This document shows, one piece after another, positions 15,979 to 26,116 of a DNA stretch of 40,463 nt. The notes beneath the pieces were generated by a model. That model was given only the letters and a program-made list of their open reading frames with translations. It was not told the origin of the DNA and made no database searches. The stretch lies in the NCBI GenBank assembly GCA_902589475.1, contig CACITD010000021.1, forward strand, positions 1 to 40,463, read 5' to 3'. Both the position numbers and the translations under genes were made by a program. Each line of letters opens with the position of its first letter. The stretch's first letter is position 1. Source of the stretch: an uncultured Alphaproteobacteria bacterium (GTDB lineage: Bacteria > Pseudomonadota > Alphaproteobacteria > Thalassobaculales > Thalassobaculaceae).

Positions 15979-17832
15979 ATGAGCTTTCCAGCTGATTTTC
16001 TTGATGAATTAAGGTCTCGGATTCGAATTTCCGAGATTGTCGGTAGAAAATTAAAACTTATTAAGAGAGGAAGAGAGTTTCTAGCTCTTTGTCCCTTTCA
16101 CAACGATAGCAAACCCTCTTTATCTGTTGTGGATGAAAAAAACTTCTATCATTGTTTCGCGTGCGGAGCACACGGGGACATAATCAAATTCACTATGGAA
16201 ACGGAGGGACTAAATTTTATTGAAAGTATAGATAAATTAGCCAACTTAGCTGGATTGGAAGTCCCCAAACAGGACCCAGTAGAACGTGCAAAAGAGGCCC
16301 GCCGAAGGACGTTAAGGGAAGTCCTAGAAGAAGTTACAATTTATTTCGAGGAGTTTTTAAGGAAGGCACCGACTAAAGCTGGATTGGATTACCTGAAAGA
16401 AAGAGGCTTGTCAGACAAGACGATTAAATTTTTTCGATTAGGGTTAGCACCAGCCAATTCAAAGACTTTTCGCATAGATATGGAAGGCCGAGGTATTGAA
16501 GAAAAATTACTCGAAGAGGCAGGTCTAATAAAAAAGTCAGCTGCCTCTTCATCAACCTATGACTATTTTAGAGGAAGACTAATTTTTCCAATCAGCGATA
16601 GAAGAGGCCAAATTATTGGTTTCGGAGGTCGGGCACTAAATAACCAAGAACCAAAGTACTTGAACTCACCTGAAACCAGCTTATTTCAAAAAGGTCAGAT
16701 CTTATATCAAGGCCAAATGGCAAGGGAGATAGCCCACAAAACCGATCAACTGATAGTTGTCGAGGGATATATGGATGTCATTTCGTTAGCTGAAGTTGGC
16801 ATCAGCAACGCTGTGGCACCCCTGGGTACGGCTCTGACTGAAGGACAAATTAGGGAACTTTGGAAGTTTTCAACTGAACCAATTATATGTTTCGATGGAG
16901 ATAGTGCTGGGATGCGTGCGGCAGTGAGAGCGTCTGACAGATTACTACCAATACTAGAACCAGGGTTCTCCGCGAGATTCGCTTCGTTGCCGCCAGGGGA
17001 GGATCCCGACGATATTGTTAGACGTGGAGGGGCAAACAAGTTTCGAGAGTTGCTTGAAGCATCTACTGGACTATCAGATTTTTTTTGGGAAACGGAAAAA
17101 AGTAATGGATCGCTAGACACACCAGAGAAACAAGCAGCTTTTTTTAAGAGGATAAGGAAACGAGTTGGAGAAATAAAAAACCAGACAGTGAGAGAGGCTT
17201 ATAAGGACTCGATAGAAGCAAAAATTATTAACTTTAGGGCTTCAATGCGAGCAGTAAACAATGGAACGGAAGGCCCCTATAACTATTATTCACGATCCAA
17301 CTCATATAAACCTATTAGATCGTCGATAAGCAATAAAGCAGCTAGAATGAATATCACCCAAACAATGGAAAAGCGTCAGAAGCAAGCTATTTTAGCAGCA
17401 TTTTTAATGCACCCAAGTTTGGTTGAGGATTTTGGAGAGGCTCTAGGTTATTTGGAATTAGGAGATCCATTTCTTGACAAACTCCGTCTAGACATTTTAG
17501 ACATTCATGCTGACGAAGAGTCGGTTAACGCGAAGTATTTAAAAAAACTTTTAATTGAAAGAGGCTACACGGATAATTTTGATGGTGTTTTAGAAGATAA
17601 AGCTCTCGCCCACATAGCATTTGCGGGGCCAGGGGTGGCTATTCAGAAAGCGAGAGAGGGTGTTAGAGAACTATTATCCAGGATAGGGAAATATCAGTTA
17701 GAGGAACAAATAGCCTTGGCTAAAAACGCCGTAATGGATGACTTAAACGAAGTGAATTGGAATCGTTTATCATCCCTAAGGGCAGCTTTGGTTTCGGTTA
17801 ATGGTGGGTCAAACTTGGAAGACCCTGTTTAG
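15979..17832 (+). CDS. dnaG: DNA primase
   Basis: DnaG makes the RNA primers for replication and docks on DnaB helicase. Domain order in the 617 residues is a zinc-binding domain ([10 protein letters not shown] and [11 protein letters not shown], residues about 38–72), an RNA polymerase core with [11 protein letters not shown] and GFGGRAL, the Toprim domain ([11 protein letters not shown], then [13 protein letters not shown]), and a more variable helicase-binding C-terminus. The ATG at 15979 gives the canonical N-terminus ([13 protein letters not shown]). The gene is directly followed by rpoD with a 41-bp gap, an old conserved pair. Confidence 0.97.
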   Translation: MSFPADFLDELRSRIRISEIVGRKLKLIKRGREFLALCPFHNDSKPSLSVVDEKNFYHCFACGAHGDIIKFTMETEGLNFIESIDKLANLAGLEVPKQDPVERAKEARRRTLREVLEEVTIYFEEFLRKAPTKAGLDYLKERGLSDKTIKFFRLGLAPANSKTFRIDMEGRGIEEKLLEEAGLIKKSAASSSTYDYFRGRLIFPISDRRGQIIGFGGRALNNQEPKYLNSPETSLFQKGQILYQGQMAREIAHKTDQLIVVEGYMDVISLAEVGISNAVAPLGTALTEGQIRELWKFSTEPIICFDGDSAGMRAAVRASDRLLPILEPGFSARFASLPPGEDPDDIVRRGGANKFRELLEASTGLSDFFWETEKSNGSLDTPEKQAAFFKRIRKRVGEIKNQTVREAYKDSIEAKIINFRASMRAVNNGTEGPYNYYSRSNSYKPIRSSISNKAARMNITQTMEKRQKQAILAAFLMHPSLVEDFGEALGYLELGDPFLDKLRLDILDIHADEESVNAKYLKKLLIERGYTDNFDGVLEDKALAHIAFAGPGVAIQKAREGVRELLSRIGKYQLEEQIALAKNAVMDDLNEVNWNRLSSLRAALVSVNGGSNLEDPV

Positions 17833-17873
17833 CATATTGTTTTATTACTAATGATTTTAAGTGGGTGATAATG

Positions 17874-19850
17874 ATGGCGAAACAAGCGCTAGCAGCAAAA
17901 GTTCAAACTAGGAGCGAACGAGAAGACCAAAGCAGTGACGGTCCCCTCATAGACACTATAAATATTGCCGTGAAAAATCTTATCAAAAAGGGAAAAGATA
18001 GAGGTTTTCTTACGTTTGGTGAGGTCAACGCTGCCTTCTCGCAAACTCAACTGAACTCCGAACAAATTGAAGATATTCTCTCGTCACTTAGCGATATGGG
18101 AGTAACTGTTACAGAGAATGAAGAAAACGAAGATAGCAACACTAGCCCGAAGGAAGATCAAGAAGGTAGTGCATTAGGTAATGTTGCGGAAGATGATGTT
18201 GGCAGAACCGACGACCCTGTTCGAATGTATTTGCGTGAAATGGGCGGGGTAGAACTTCTTTCCCGAGAGGGGGAGATAGCAATCGCGAAGCGCATTGAAG
18301 CTGGAAGAGAGCTGATGATTGGCGGAATAGCTGAAAGTCCACTTACGATAAAAGCTCTCGTCAAGTGGCGAGATGCAATTAAAGAAGGTCAGGTGCTTCT
18401 CAGGGATGTAATTGATCTGGATGCAACCTACGGAGGAAACCCTGAGGTTCAACCTGCATCAGGGACAGCAACATTACCGAGTTCAGACGAATCCTTAAAA
18501 GCGCAGGAATCAGACAACGTTAATGACAACGACGGTATTGAATTAGATGAAGATGAGGACGACGAGGACATCGAGGATAATAATATGTCATTAGCGGCCA
18601 TGGAAGCTGCTTTGATGCCTGAAGTGATGGAGACGTTCGATAAAATTGCTATTATTTATGGAAAATTAAAGAAGGTACAAGATAGACGTTTATCCCGAAT
18701 GTTGAAAGGCGAGCCTGCTACAGCACAAAGCGAACAACGCTATGCAAAATTAAAAGATGAATTAGTCGAACTAATGGACGGGGTCCGACTGAATGCGAGC
18801 CGTTTAGAAGCATTGGTAGAGCAATTATATAAACTGAATAAGCATCTTGTTGGGTTGGATATGCGGCTGATGAAAGCTGCGGAAAGTAATAAAGTTAAAA
18901 GGGCCGACTTTATGGCACAGCACTTTGGCAAAGAGTTAGAGCCAAATTGGGTGGAAATGATTTCCGGTTTACCAGGGAACAATTGGAAAAAGTTTGCGGA
19001 GACCCGGGCAGACGAGATACTTACCACCCGGGAGAGCTTAGTAGCTATTGCGGAAGACTCAGGGTTGCCAATACCGGAGTTTCGTAGGGTGGTTCAGACA
19101 GTTCAAAAGGGCGAGCGAGAAGCAGGCCGGGCAAAAAAAGAAATGGTAGAAGCAAACTTAAGGCTCGTCATATCAATCGCTAAAAAATATACTAATCGCG
19201 GGTTGCAATTTTTAGACTTAATTCAAGAAGGCAATATAGGCCTCATGAAGGCAGTAGATAAGTTTGAGTATAGACGAGGATATAAGTTTTCAACCTACGC
19301 TACTTGGTGGATACGCCAAGCTATTACTAGATCAATAGCAGACCAAGCTCGTACTATACGTATCCCAGTACATATGATCGAAACTATAAATAAATTAGTC
19401 AGAACCTCCAGACAGATGTTGCATGAAATTGGCAGGGAGCCTACCCCGGAAGAGTTAGCCGAAAAACTAGTGATGCCATTGGACAAGGTCAGAAAAGTCC
19501 TAAAAATTGCCAAAGAGCCAATTAGCCTAGAAACCCCAATTGGTGATGAGGAGGATAGTCATTTAGGTGATTTTATAGAGGATAAAAAGGCTGTGCAACC
19601 TCTGGATGCAGCCATTCAATCCAACCTGAGAGAAACAACCACTAGGGTGCTGGCAAGTTTGACCGCCAGAGAAGAGAGAGTTCTGCGAATGAGATTTGGG
19701 ATAGGTATGAATACAGATCACACACTGGAAGAGGTGGGACAGCAATTTTCTGTTACTAGAGAGAGAATACGACAAATTGAAGCAAAAGCACTCCGAAAAC
19801 TTAAACATCCGTCTAGATCACGAAAGTTAAGAAGCTTTCTGGATTACTGA
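17874..19850 (+). CDS. rpoD: primary sigma factor RpoD (sigma-70)
   Basis: This is the housekeeping sigma factor, about 658 residues. Region 1.1 is at the N-terminus, region 1.2 is [20 protein letters not shown], and a strongly acidic stretch ([14 protein letters not shown]) lies in the non-conserved region. Region 2 contains [18 protein letters not shown] and [17 protein letters not shown], and region 4 ends with [20 protein letters not shown]. The consensus-like rpsT promoter in this window agrees with normal sigma-70 specificity. The start is uncertain among GTG 17865, ATG 17871 and ATG 17874; GTGGG lies at 17861–17865. Confidence 0.97.
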   Translation: MAKQALAAKVQTRSEREDQSSDGPLIDTINIAVKNLIKKGKDRGFLTFGEVNAAFSQTQLNSEQIEDILSSLSDMGVTVTENEENEDSNTSPKEDQEGSALGNVAEDDVGRTDDPVRMYLREMGGVELLSREGEIAIAKRIEAGRELMIGGIAESPLTIKALVKWRDAIKEGQVLLRDVIDLDATYGGNPEVQPASGTATLPSSDESLKAQESDNVNDNDGIELDEDEDDEDIEDNNMSLAAMEAALMPEVMETFDKIAIIYGKLKKVQDRRLSRMLKGEPATAQSEQRYAKLKDELVELMDGVRLNASRLEALVEQLYKLNKHLVGLDMRLMKAAESNKVKRADFMAQHFGKELEPNWVEMISGLPGNNWKKFAETRADEILTTRESLVAIAEDSGLPIPEFRRVVQTVQKGEREAGRAKKEMVEANLRLVISIAKKYTNRGLQFLDLIQEGNIGLMKAVDKFEYRRGYKFSTYATWWIRQAITRSIADQARTIRIPVHMIETINKLVRTSRQMLHEIGREPTPEELAEKLVMPLDKVRKVLKIAKEPISLETPIGDEEDSHLGDFIEDKKAVQPLDAAIQSNLRETTTRVLASLTAREERVLRMRFGIGMNTDHTLEEVGQQFSVTRERIRQIEAKALRKLKHPSRSRKLRSFLDY

Positions 19851-20059
19851 GCCGCAGAGATATAGTTCTATTGCCATTGAAGGTCAGGTATTAAGTAAAT
19901 AGTAACGACATTACCCTGGTTCCCTTTCGGTGCATAGACTTTAGCTTTAAATAAGCTTCGTCTCGTTATGATGGGCTGACGACAAAAACGTTACCTGTTT
20001 TTCGGAAAATGTCTAATTGAGGCTCTCTTACCCCTTTGTTTATCTTATGGATACGTTGT

Positions 20060-20806
20060 TTGAAAATAGAAACGAAAGATTTAGACTTCAGTGGAAAGAG
20101 AGTTCTTATCACTGGAGCGGCAAGCGGTATCGGCGCGGAAATGGCGAAAACTTTTAGTGAACATGGAGCCTCCTTGATACTCGCAGACATTACTAAAATT
20201 CAAAAAGATGATTGTAAGAGACTTTCGGGCCTAGTGAAAACAATTCAATTTGATCAGGCAGATCCAACATCCATAGCAAAGATGGCAACAGAGGTAGGTA
20301 GGGTTGATGTTTTGCTTAACAACGCGGGTGTTGTGTGGATGGGCCCTTTTGAAGAGATGTCGGATTTAGATATTAATAGATTGATTGCAATAAATCTTGT
20401 GGGCCACATCACTGTCGCGCAAAAGATAGGAAAATCGATGTTGGAAGAACGCTCGGGAGTAATTATTAACACATCATCTCAGCTGGCGTTTCACGGCGCT
20501 GCTGAAAGAGCAGTTTATGCTGCTACTAAAGCAGGTGTTTCCCAATTTACAAAATCAATTGCGGCAGAATGGGCTTCTAAAGGAGTTAGAGTTGCGGGTA
20601 TTGCTCCTGGGAGGACGCTCACAGCATTGAATAAAAACGCCTTGGATACAGATTTTAAGCGAAATATTGCCTTGGAAGGTATCCCGGCTGGCCGTTTTGC
20701 TGAAGCACATGAAATGGCAAAATTAGCTTTACTGTTATCGTCTGATTTATTGAATTACGTGGTGGGTGAGACAATAATTTCGGATGGTGGGTATGTACTT
20801 CTCTAA
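20060..20806 (+). CDS. short-chain dehydrogenase/reductase
   Basis: This is a classical SDR of 248 residues with a Rossmann fold. The cofactor loop is TGAASGIG, followed by the acidic LADI at the end of strand 2 (suggesting NAD rather than NADP), LLNNAGVVWMG, the catalytic Ser in INTSSQ, and Tyr-x-x-x-Lys as YAATK. The C-terminal GETIISDGGYVLL is usual for 3-oxoacyl-reductase-like or sugar dehydrogenases; the substrate cannot be named. The frame is open from TTG 20036, but TTG 20060 with GGA nine bases before it gives a more normal N-terminus. It converges on an EamA permease gene. Confidence 0.87.
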   Translation: MKIETKDLDFSGKRVLITGAASGIGAEMAKTFSEHGASLILADITKIQKDDCKRLSGLVKTIQFDQADPTSIAKMATEVGRVDVLLNNAGVVWMGPFEEMSDLDINRLIAINLVGHITVAQKIGKSMLEERSGVIINTSSQLAFHGAAERAVYAATKAGVSQFTKSIAAEWASKGVRVAGIAPGRTLTALNKNALDTDFKRNIALEGIPAGRFAEAHEMAKLALLLSSDLLNYVVGETIISDGGYVLL

Positions 20807-20836
20807 TTATGGGAGCTCTAGTTTTTTGGCGAAATC

Positions 20837-21742
20837 TTAGGTTGTCATAGAGGTTTCTTTTCTAAACAAATAGATTCCCGAAAGAACGATGGTCATGATC
20901 CCCGCCCAAGCAGCAGGTGCAGGAAAATCTCCAAATAGCCAAAATCCTAAGAATGTGGCACCAATTATTTCAAGATACTGAAACGGGGCTAAAATATTTG
21001 CCTCAATGTATTTTGATGCGAAAGCTAGAATAAAGTGTCCAAGGGTAGCTATTACACCTATTAGAACGAGTAGTATCCACTCTTGATTCTGGGGCATTTT
21101 TATTTCCAGCATGGGAATATCAAAACTCGAAAAAGTTGCAAGGATTACACTCATAAATATTAGCCCGGATAAGCCAGAATTAAATTGTAAAACTCCCGCA
21201 CTTTCAACTTGAGAGAGCTTTCTTGTAAGAATCATGTAAAATGCAAACGACAGTGCAGCTAAAAAGGGTAAAGATGACAAGAGCCCTAATAGTTTATAGT
21301 TTGGCTGAACAACCACTAAAGCACCAAAAAATCCGATAGTTGTTGCCGCTAGCCTTTTCCAACCTAGTCTTTCACCCAAAATTATTGCCGATAGCATGGT
21401 CACAAGCAAAGGTTCGATAAAAAAGATCGCTATTGTCTCTGCCAACGGCATGAATTTAACCGAGACAAAGATTAAAACGGTTGTACATGCGATTAATACA
21501 CCTCGCATGAACTGCAAAAAAATTCTCTGTGTTTTATGTTTTCTTAAGCCCCAAAAGAATATTGGGCACATCAGTATGGTTTGTACTAGAAAACGGCTCC
21601 ACGCTATCTGTCCGGCTGAAATATTATCACCCAAAAGTTTTGCAAGCGCGTCTATAGTAGGTAAAAAAAGAAATGCGAAGACAATTAGAAATAAGGCTAT
21701 TTTTTTGGGGGGAGAATTTAAATGGCGTCCCATCACTATCAT
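20837..21742 (-). CDS. EamA/DMT family permease
   Basis: This 301-residue inner-membrane protein has about ten hydrophobic spans arranged as two five-span EamA repeats, the drug/metabolite transporter fold. Features include the N-terminal SAGQIAWSRFLVQT, the first repeat end EPLLVTMLSAIILGERLGWKR, and the matching second-repeat segment PFQYLEIIGATFLGFWLFGD. The substrate is unknown; relatives export amino acids, nucleosides or other small molecules. Starts at 21742 or at the ATG three codons later are both possible. Confidence 0.87.
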   Translation of the reverse strand: MIVMGRHLNSPPKKIALFLIVFAFLFLPTIDALAKLLGDNISAGQIAWSRFLVQTILMCPIFFWGLRKHKTQRIFLQFMRGVLIACTTVLIFVSVKFMPLAETIAIFFIEPLLVTMLSAIILGERLGWKRLAATTIGFFGALVVVQPNYKLLGLLSSLPFLAALSFAFYMILTRKLSQVESAGVLQFNSGLSGLIFMSVILATFSSFDIPMLEIKMPQNQEWILLVLIGVIATLGHFILAFASKYIEANILAPFQYLEIIGATFLGFWLFGDFPAPAAWAGIMTIVLSGIYLFRKETSMTT

Positions 21743-21896
21743 TGTTAATGAACCTTATACTTTGAAATACGCTGATAAAATGGTCTATATTACATTTAAC
21801 CTAAAAGGACGAGCACGAAAAATTATTGCTGGGCATACATGAATACATGTTGCTACAGTCGGATTAGATTTACGCAATTATTGAAAATGGAAAAAA

Positions 21897-22349
21897 ATGA
21901 CGGCTCTTGAAGTTTATCTATCTGGTGAAATACACACTGATTGGCGCGAAAAGATTCAATCTGGGGTGGCGGACTTGAATCTAACAGTTAAATTTCATTC
22001 GCCAGTTACCGACCATGATAGCAGTGATGACTGCGGTGCTGTGATTTTAGGACCCGAGAAATCGCCCTTTTGGAAAGATCATAAAGGCGCTAAACTTAAT
22101 GCGATAAGAACAAGGACACTCATAGAAAGATCTGACCTGGTCATAGTGCGTTTTGGAGATCAATACAAACAGTGGAATGCTGCATTCGATGCAGGCTATG
22201 CAGCTGCTCTTGGGAAGGCAATAATTGTCCTTCATGATCCCAACTTGACGCATCCGCTTAAAGAAGTTGATGCTGCTGCATTAGCGGTTGCGGAAAGTCC
22301 AGAACAAGTTGTCAAAATTCTGGCATATGTCCTTTCCGGAAAACTTTGA
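21897..22349 (+). CDS. ytoQ: YtoQ family protein
   Basis: This 150-residue cytoplasmic protein is a close match to what I know of the YtoQ family: VYLSGEIHTDWREKI at the N-terminus, SPVTDHDSSDDCG, FWKDHKGAKLNAIRTRTLIE, VRFGDQYKQWNAAFDAGYAAALGK, and the conserved end KEVDAAALAVAESPEQVV. The fold resembles nucleoside 2-deoxyribosyltransferase-like proteins, but the role is unknown. It stands alone between convergent and divergent transporter genes. Confidence 0.9.
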   Translation: MTALEVYLSGEIHTDWREKIQSGVADLNLTVKFHSPVTDHDSSDDCGAVILGPEKSPFWKDHKGAKLNAIRTRTLIERSDLVIVRFGDQYKQWNAAFDAGYAAALGKAIIVLHDPNLTHPLKEVDAAALAVAESPEQVVKILAYVLSGKL

Positions 22350-22411
22350 TTGATTTAGTTTTTAGTCGTAATTCAACAAAAAATCCGATGAGTTTACAAA
22401 CTAGAAACCAA

Positions 22412-23566
22412 CTATTTGTGCCTGACTTTTGGTAAGGTGCAGCAAATAACAGCCGCTATAGCGAAAGCAGAGCCGCCGATTGCGAAGATAAGCGTATAGT
22501 TGTCAGTAAGATTAAAAAGGTTAACTAGAAAAAAACCACCTATTATCTGTGAGACCCCCACGGCGAGGACCATATATCGCCATAATTTAACCATTACGTA
22601 TTTTCCATTAGCAACTTGGGCTCTGCCAGCTATTATCGCCGCCGATCCAGGCTGTGATCCAAAAAGCAGGGATGATAATGTTAATGCCATAATACTGGTT
22701 AGAATAATTGGTGAAATAGCTGATAATGCTAGCGTAACAAAAACAAGAACCAATGAGATATTTAGTCCTATTTTATCTGCCAATTTCCCCCATAAAAAAG
22801 TTCCAATAAGACCACCCACCCCGACTAAGAGCCATTGCATAGATCCAAATTCTATAGGATTCCCGAGATCGCGAACTAGATAATCAACCCAATAGATAGA
22901 ATGAGGAATTAGCCCAATAGAAAATAAAGCTTGGACAATTACTAATTTCCATCCACTGTTTGACAACTTTTGTCGGCCAAAGTTGTTCGAGGAGGTGGCA
23001 ACTTCAAGGTTTGGGGCGCCCCTCCAGGACCATAAACCAACGATAGTAGAAAGAACCCCAAGAAAGGCACTTCCAGCCCAAGCCCATTCAACGCCAAACT
23101 TCAAAAGGTACGGCAATATCGAGGACGAAATTAGAATACCTGCTCCCACTCCTGTAAAACTGATAGCTGTGGCCAGAGCAACTCTATTCTCTGGTGCAAA
23201 CCTAGTAACGTAGGCGATACACAAAATCATTATTATAGCTACCAATACTCCTAGGCAAAAACGCCAAAAAGCCAGCCAGAAAAATCCAAGAGGCGCAATG
23301 CTAGCAAACAATGCCAAAAGGCCAACAATAAAACAGGTTCTAATTAATTTTGGCTCACTGCTCCAATTTCTCAATTTTGGTAAAAGTAACGCACCAAAAA
23401 TATAACCACTTAAATTTATCGCGCCAATATAGCCAGCTTCTCCAGGTGTAAGATGGTTGAATTGAATTAGCATCGGAATAATTGGGGTGTAACTGAAGCG
23501 CCCCAGGCCCATCCCAAGCAAAAGGCCTGCATGGGCACCTATTGAATACCTTAACCACTGCTGCAT
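22412..23566 (-). CDS. YbfB/YjiJ family MFS transporter
   Basis: This 384-residue inner-membrane permease has about twelve hydrophobic spans. The N-terminal GMGLGRFSYTPIIPML and GEAGYIGAINLSGYIFGALL are the marks of the YbfB/YjiJ branch of the major facilitator superfamily. The substrate is unknown. The gene converges on ytoQ with a 62-bp gap and starts at ATG 23566. It is 74 bp from the ubiB stop, on the same strand as ubiB–ubiE. Confidence 0.87.
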   Translation of the reverse strand: MQQWLRYSIGAHAGLLLGMGLGRFSYTPIIPMLIQFNHLTPGEAGYIGAINLSGYIFGALLLPKLRNWSSEPKLIRTCFIVGLLALFASIAPLGFFWLAFWRFCLGVLVAIIMILCIAYVTRFAPENRVALATAISFTGVGAGILISSSILPYLLKFGVEWAWAGSAFLGVLSTIVGLWSWRGAPNLEVATSSNNFGRQKLSNSGWKLVIVQALFSIGLIPHSIYWVDYLVRDLGNPIEFGSMQWLLVGVGGLIGTFLWGKLADKIGLNISLVLVFVTLALSAISPIILTSIMALTLSSLLFGSQPGSAAIIAGRAQVANGKYVMVKLWRYMVLAVGVSQIIGGFFLVNLFNLTDNYTLIFAIGGSAFAIAAVICCTLPKVRHK

Positions 23567-23640
23567 TTTGAAATTCGCTACTCTTACCGAAGAATTATAT
23601 TCACCAAAATGTATTTTGCGTTCGGTTCCTTTTTGATATT

Positions 23641-25194
23641 TCAGTTCATAACATAATAGCCAGATAACATTAATAATATTATGAAACTAAAAAGTATCCT
23701 TTTAACCCGACGGCGCTTTTTACTTTTATTCTTTTTTAATAGCTCTTTCTCATGTTCTACCGTTATGCCTTTCTTGGCTAAATTTTCTATTGCTATTTCG
23801 AAGTTTTTGAACAGGCTTGGTAGTCGGTTTATCAATTCAGGCAATTCCATGCATAAACTCTGTAAAGGTATGTTTGGCAATTGGGTCTTCACCATCCAAT
23901 CCCTTATCATTGGTTGCGCTAACTCCCATATATTAACTGTCGGATCGAGTTGCCTTCCTACACCTTCAGCAACAAGCATTGTTTTTTGGAGCAGCAAAAG
24001 GTGTGGTTGTATTTCCATTTCAAATTGTTTGGTTATGCGAAAAAGTTGGGACAGTAGATTTGCTAACGAAATTTCAGCTAGAGGGCGGTTTAAAATAGGT
24101 TCACCTATAGACCTACAAGCCTGAGCAAACATCTCAACTGATTGATCCTCTGAGATGTATCTTGCTTCAAAATGTAGTTTAGCAACCGAATGATAGTCCT
24201 TTGTCAGGAAACCGATAAGCATTTTTGCTAGAAAAACCCTCGTAGCCATATCAAGGCGACCCATTATCCCGAAGTCAACTGGTGCAATCCTTCCATCTTC
24301 TAGAATAAAGACGTTTCCTGGATGCATATCTCCATGGAAAAAACCATCCCTGAAGACCTGATTAAAAAAAATACGGGTTGATTTTTTTACGAGTTGCCGT
24401 GGGTCTAAATTCATCCTTTTAAGCTCTTCTCTTTTGTCAGGTCGACAACCGGTAATCTTTTCAATGGTAAGCACGCGTTGGGATGTATAATCCCAATAAA
24501 CTTTTGGTACTTTGAAGTCGGTGTCTTCGGAAAAATTATCTGCTAATTCGGAGGCGGCACTTGCTTCCATGCGCAAATCCAACTCAAGTTTTATTGAGGT
24601 GGAAAAAACTTCGATAACTTCTACGGGTCTTAACCTTCGGGTTGCTGGAAAGAAACGCTCAAGTAACTCAGCTAGCCAAAACAAGAGTTTTAAGTCTCGT
24701 TCAAATAATTCTTCGATATTTGGGCGAAGTATTTTTACAGCAACGTCTACACCATCATTAAGCCTAGCAAAGTGAACCTGCGCGATTGATGCTGCCGCTA
24801 TAGGTTTTTTTTCAAAGTGTGAAAATAAATTTTCGATGCCACAGTTGAAATCACTTCTTACAATACGTTCGGCCTGCTCGAAACTGAATGGAGTGAGTTC
24901 ATCCTGAAGTTGAGTTAAAGCTAAGGCGTTATCCCTGCCGATAATATCTGCGCGCGTTGCTAAAGCCTGACCGAATTTTATAAAACTAGGACCTAAAGCT
25001 ATAAAGCAATAGACTAACCTCTCTCCCCAGTTATGATTATCAAAACTACGATTACGTAGAAAAGAAGTTTTCGTAGCTAATTTGCCGATAAATGGGTAAT
25101 TTTGAAAAAAACCGATTGGTGAGATAATATTGTAGCGGATGAGCTTAAATAGAAGACGTAACAATGTAATTAAATTACTGAATAAGCTTATCAT
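23641..25194 (-). CDS. ubiB: UbiB, ubiquinone biosynthesis ABC1/ADCK-type atypical kinase
   Basis: UbiB belongs to the ABC1/ADCK kinase-like family needed for ubiquinone synthesis, probably as an ATPase that extracts or channels lipid intermediates. In the 517 residues are the KxGQ motif (FIKFGQALATRAD, about 71–83), the Ala-rich loop AAASIAQVHFARL, the lysine motif VAVKILRP (Lys154), the HGDMHPGN catalytic loop (287–294) and VDFG (306–309). A C-terminal membrane span (RILFSFIILLMLSGYYV) anchors it to the inner membrane. It follows ubiE with a 9-bp gap, so the two are cotranscribed. Confidence 0.95.
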   Translation of the reverse strand: MISLFSNLITLLRLLFKLIRYNIISPIGFFQNYPFIGKLATKTSFLRNRSFDNHNWGERLVYCFIALGPSFIKFGQALATRADIIGRDNALALTQLQDELTPFSFEQAERIVRSDFNCGIENLFSHFEKKPIAAASIAQVHFARLNDGVDVAVKILRPNIEELFERDLKLLFWLAELLERFFPATRRLRPVEVIEVFSTSIKLELDLRMEASAASELADNFSEDTDFKVPKVYWDYTSQRVLTIEKITGCRPDKREELKRMNLDPRQLVKKSTRIFFNQVFRDGFFHGDMHPGNVFILEDGRIAPVDFGIMGRLDMATRVFLAKMLIGFLTKDYHSVAKLHFEARYISEDQSVEMFAQACRSIGEPILNRPLAEISLANLLSQLFRITKQFEMEIQPHLLLLQKTMLVAEGVGRQLDPTVNIWELAQPMIRDWMVKTQLPNIPLQSLCMELPELINRLPSLFKNFEIAIENLAKKGITVEHEKELLKKNKSKKRRRVKRILFSFIILLMLSGYYVMN

Positions 25195-25203
25195 ATAGTC
25201 GAT

Positions 25204-25953
25204 CTATATCCGCCATGCTGAATGTATTGCAGCTATTCCACCAGACAAATTTCTAAATTTACATCGTTCTAAACCTGCCTGCCTCATTCGAGAAATAAGT
25301 TGGGTTTGGTCAGGAAATTTTCTGATGCTCTCAACAAGGTATTTATAGGAGTCTTTATCGTTCGCAATTACTTTGCCGATCTGTGGGATTACTTTGAAAG
25401 AATATGCTTCATAGAGAGGTTTTAGAACTCGTACGGAAAAGTCGCTAAATTCAAGGCATAGAAATCTACCCCCTGGTCGCAAAACCCTTTGGGCTTCCTC
25501 GAGCGCAACTTGAATATTAGTTATGTTTCTTAAGCCGAAGGCAATGGTGTAAACGTCGACTGACTTATCATCGATGGGCAATTTTTCAGCATCACCGCAT
25601 ATCCAAATCGTATCTTTCATAAGAATAGAGTCAGAAAATTTTTTCTGGCCGTTTCTAAGCATTTGTTGGTTTATGTCACATACTATTGCTCGGCCACCGC
25701 CTCTTTCTTTGAAGCGATTAGTAATATCACCTGTCCCTCCGGCAACATCTAATAAGGTTTGTTCTTTTTGGGGGTTAAGCCAATCAATTAGGGCATCTTT
25801 CCAAAGCCTATGGACGCCTAGGCTCATGAGATCGTTCATCAAATCATATCGATTTGCAACGGAATCAAAAACATTCCTTACTAATTGGCCTTTTTGAGAT
25901 CTACTAACTTCTTTGAAACCGAAATGAGTAAACCCTTGCTTCAAATTAGCCAC
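25204..25953 (-). CDS. ubiE: UbiE, 2-polyprenyl-6-methoxy-1,4-benzoquinol methylase
   Basis: UbiE is the SAM-dependent C-methyltransferase of ubiquinone (and, where present, menaquinone) synthesis. The 249-residue protein has NRYDLMNDLMSLGVHRLWKD, the SAM loop LLDVAGGTGDI, FGLRNITN and LRPGGRFLCLEFS, and ends with GGIAAIHSAWRI as the family does. The start is GTG 25953 (ANLKQGFTHFGF); GGA lies nine bases upstream. It leads the ubiE–ubiB operon and is divergent from mutM across 163 bp. Confidence 0.96.
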   Translation of the reverse strand: MANLKQGFTHFGFKEVSRSQKGQLVRNVFDSVANRYDLMNDLMSLGVHRLWKDALIDWLNPQKEQTLLDVAGGTGDITNRFKERGGGRAIVCDINQQMLRNGQKKFSDSILMKDTIWICGDAEKLPIDDKSVDVYTIAFGLRNITNIQVALEEAQRVLRPGGRFLCLEFSDFSVRVLKPLYEAYSFKVIPQIGKVIANDKDSYKYLVESIRKFPDQTQLISRMRQAGLERCKFRNLSGGIAAIHSAWRI

Positions 25954-26028
25954 GGTGCATTTCCATCTATTTTTTTAAAGGTTTGTATTCCTATTTTCTT
26001 AACTGTTTCAACTTAGACCAAATAACAT

Positions 26029-26042
26029 TATCTTCCAAGATA
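26029..26042. promoter_or_regulatory. 14-base dyad between ubiE and mutM
   Basis: TATCTT-CC-AAGATA is a perfect inverted repeat in the middle of the 163-bp region between two divergent genes. It could be a repressor site or a chance palindrome; no clear promoter boxes flank it. Confidence 0.2.
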
Positions 26043-26116
26043 GCTTATGTTAATAGTCGAAAAGAACATTTGCTCCACAAGACGTAAGTAAGCTCTAATT
26101 ATGAGAAAAAGAAACT

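Noticed and set aside
21396-21842. 148-codon open frame on the plus strand opposite the EamA permease
   Set aside because: It is antisense to a membrane protein; its Lys/Ile-rich content is the complement of hydrophobic codons and it has no ribosome site.
23681-24124. 147-codon plus-strand frame inside ubiB
   Set aside because: Antisense shadow of a conserved ubiB region; no plausible start site.
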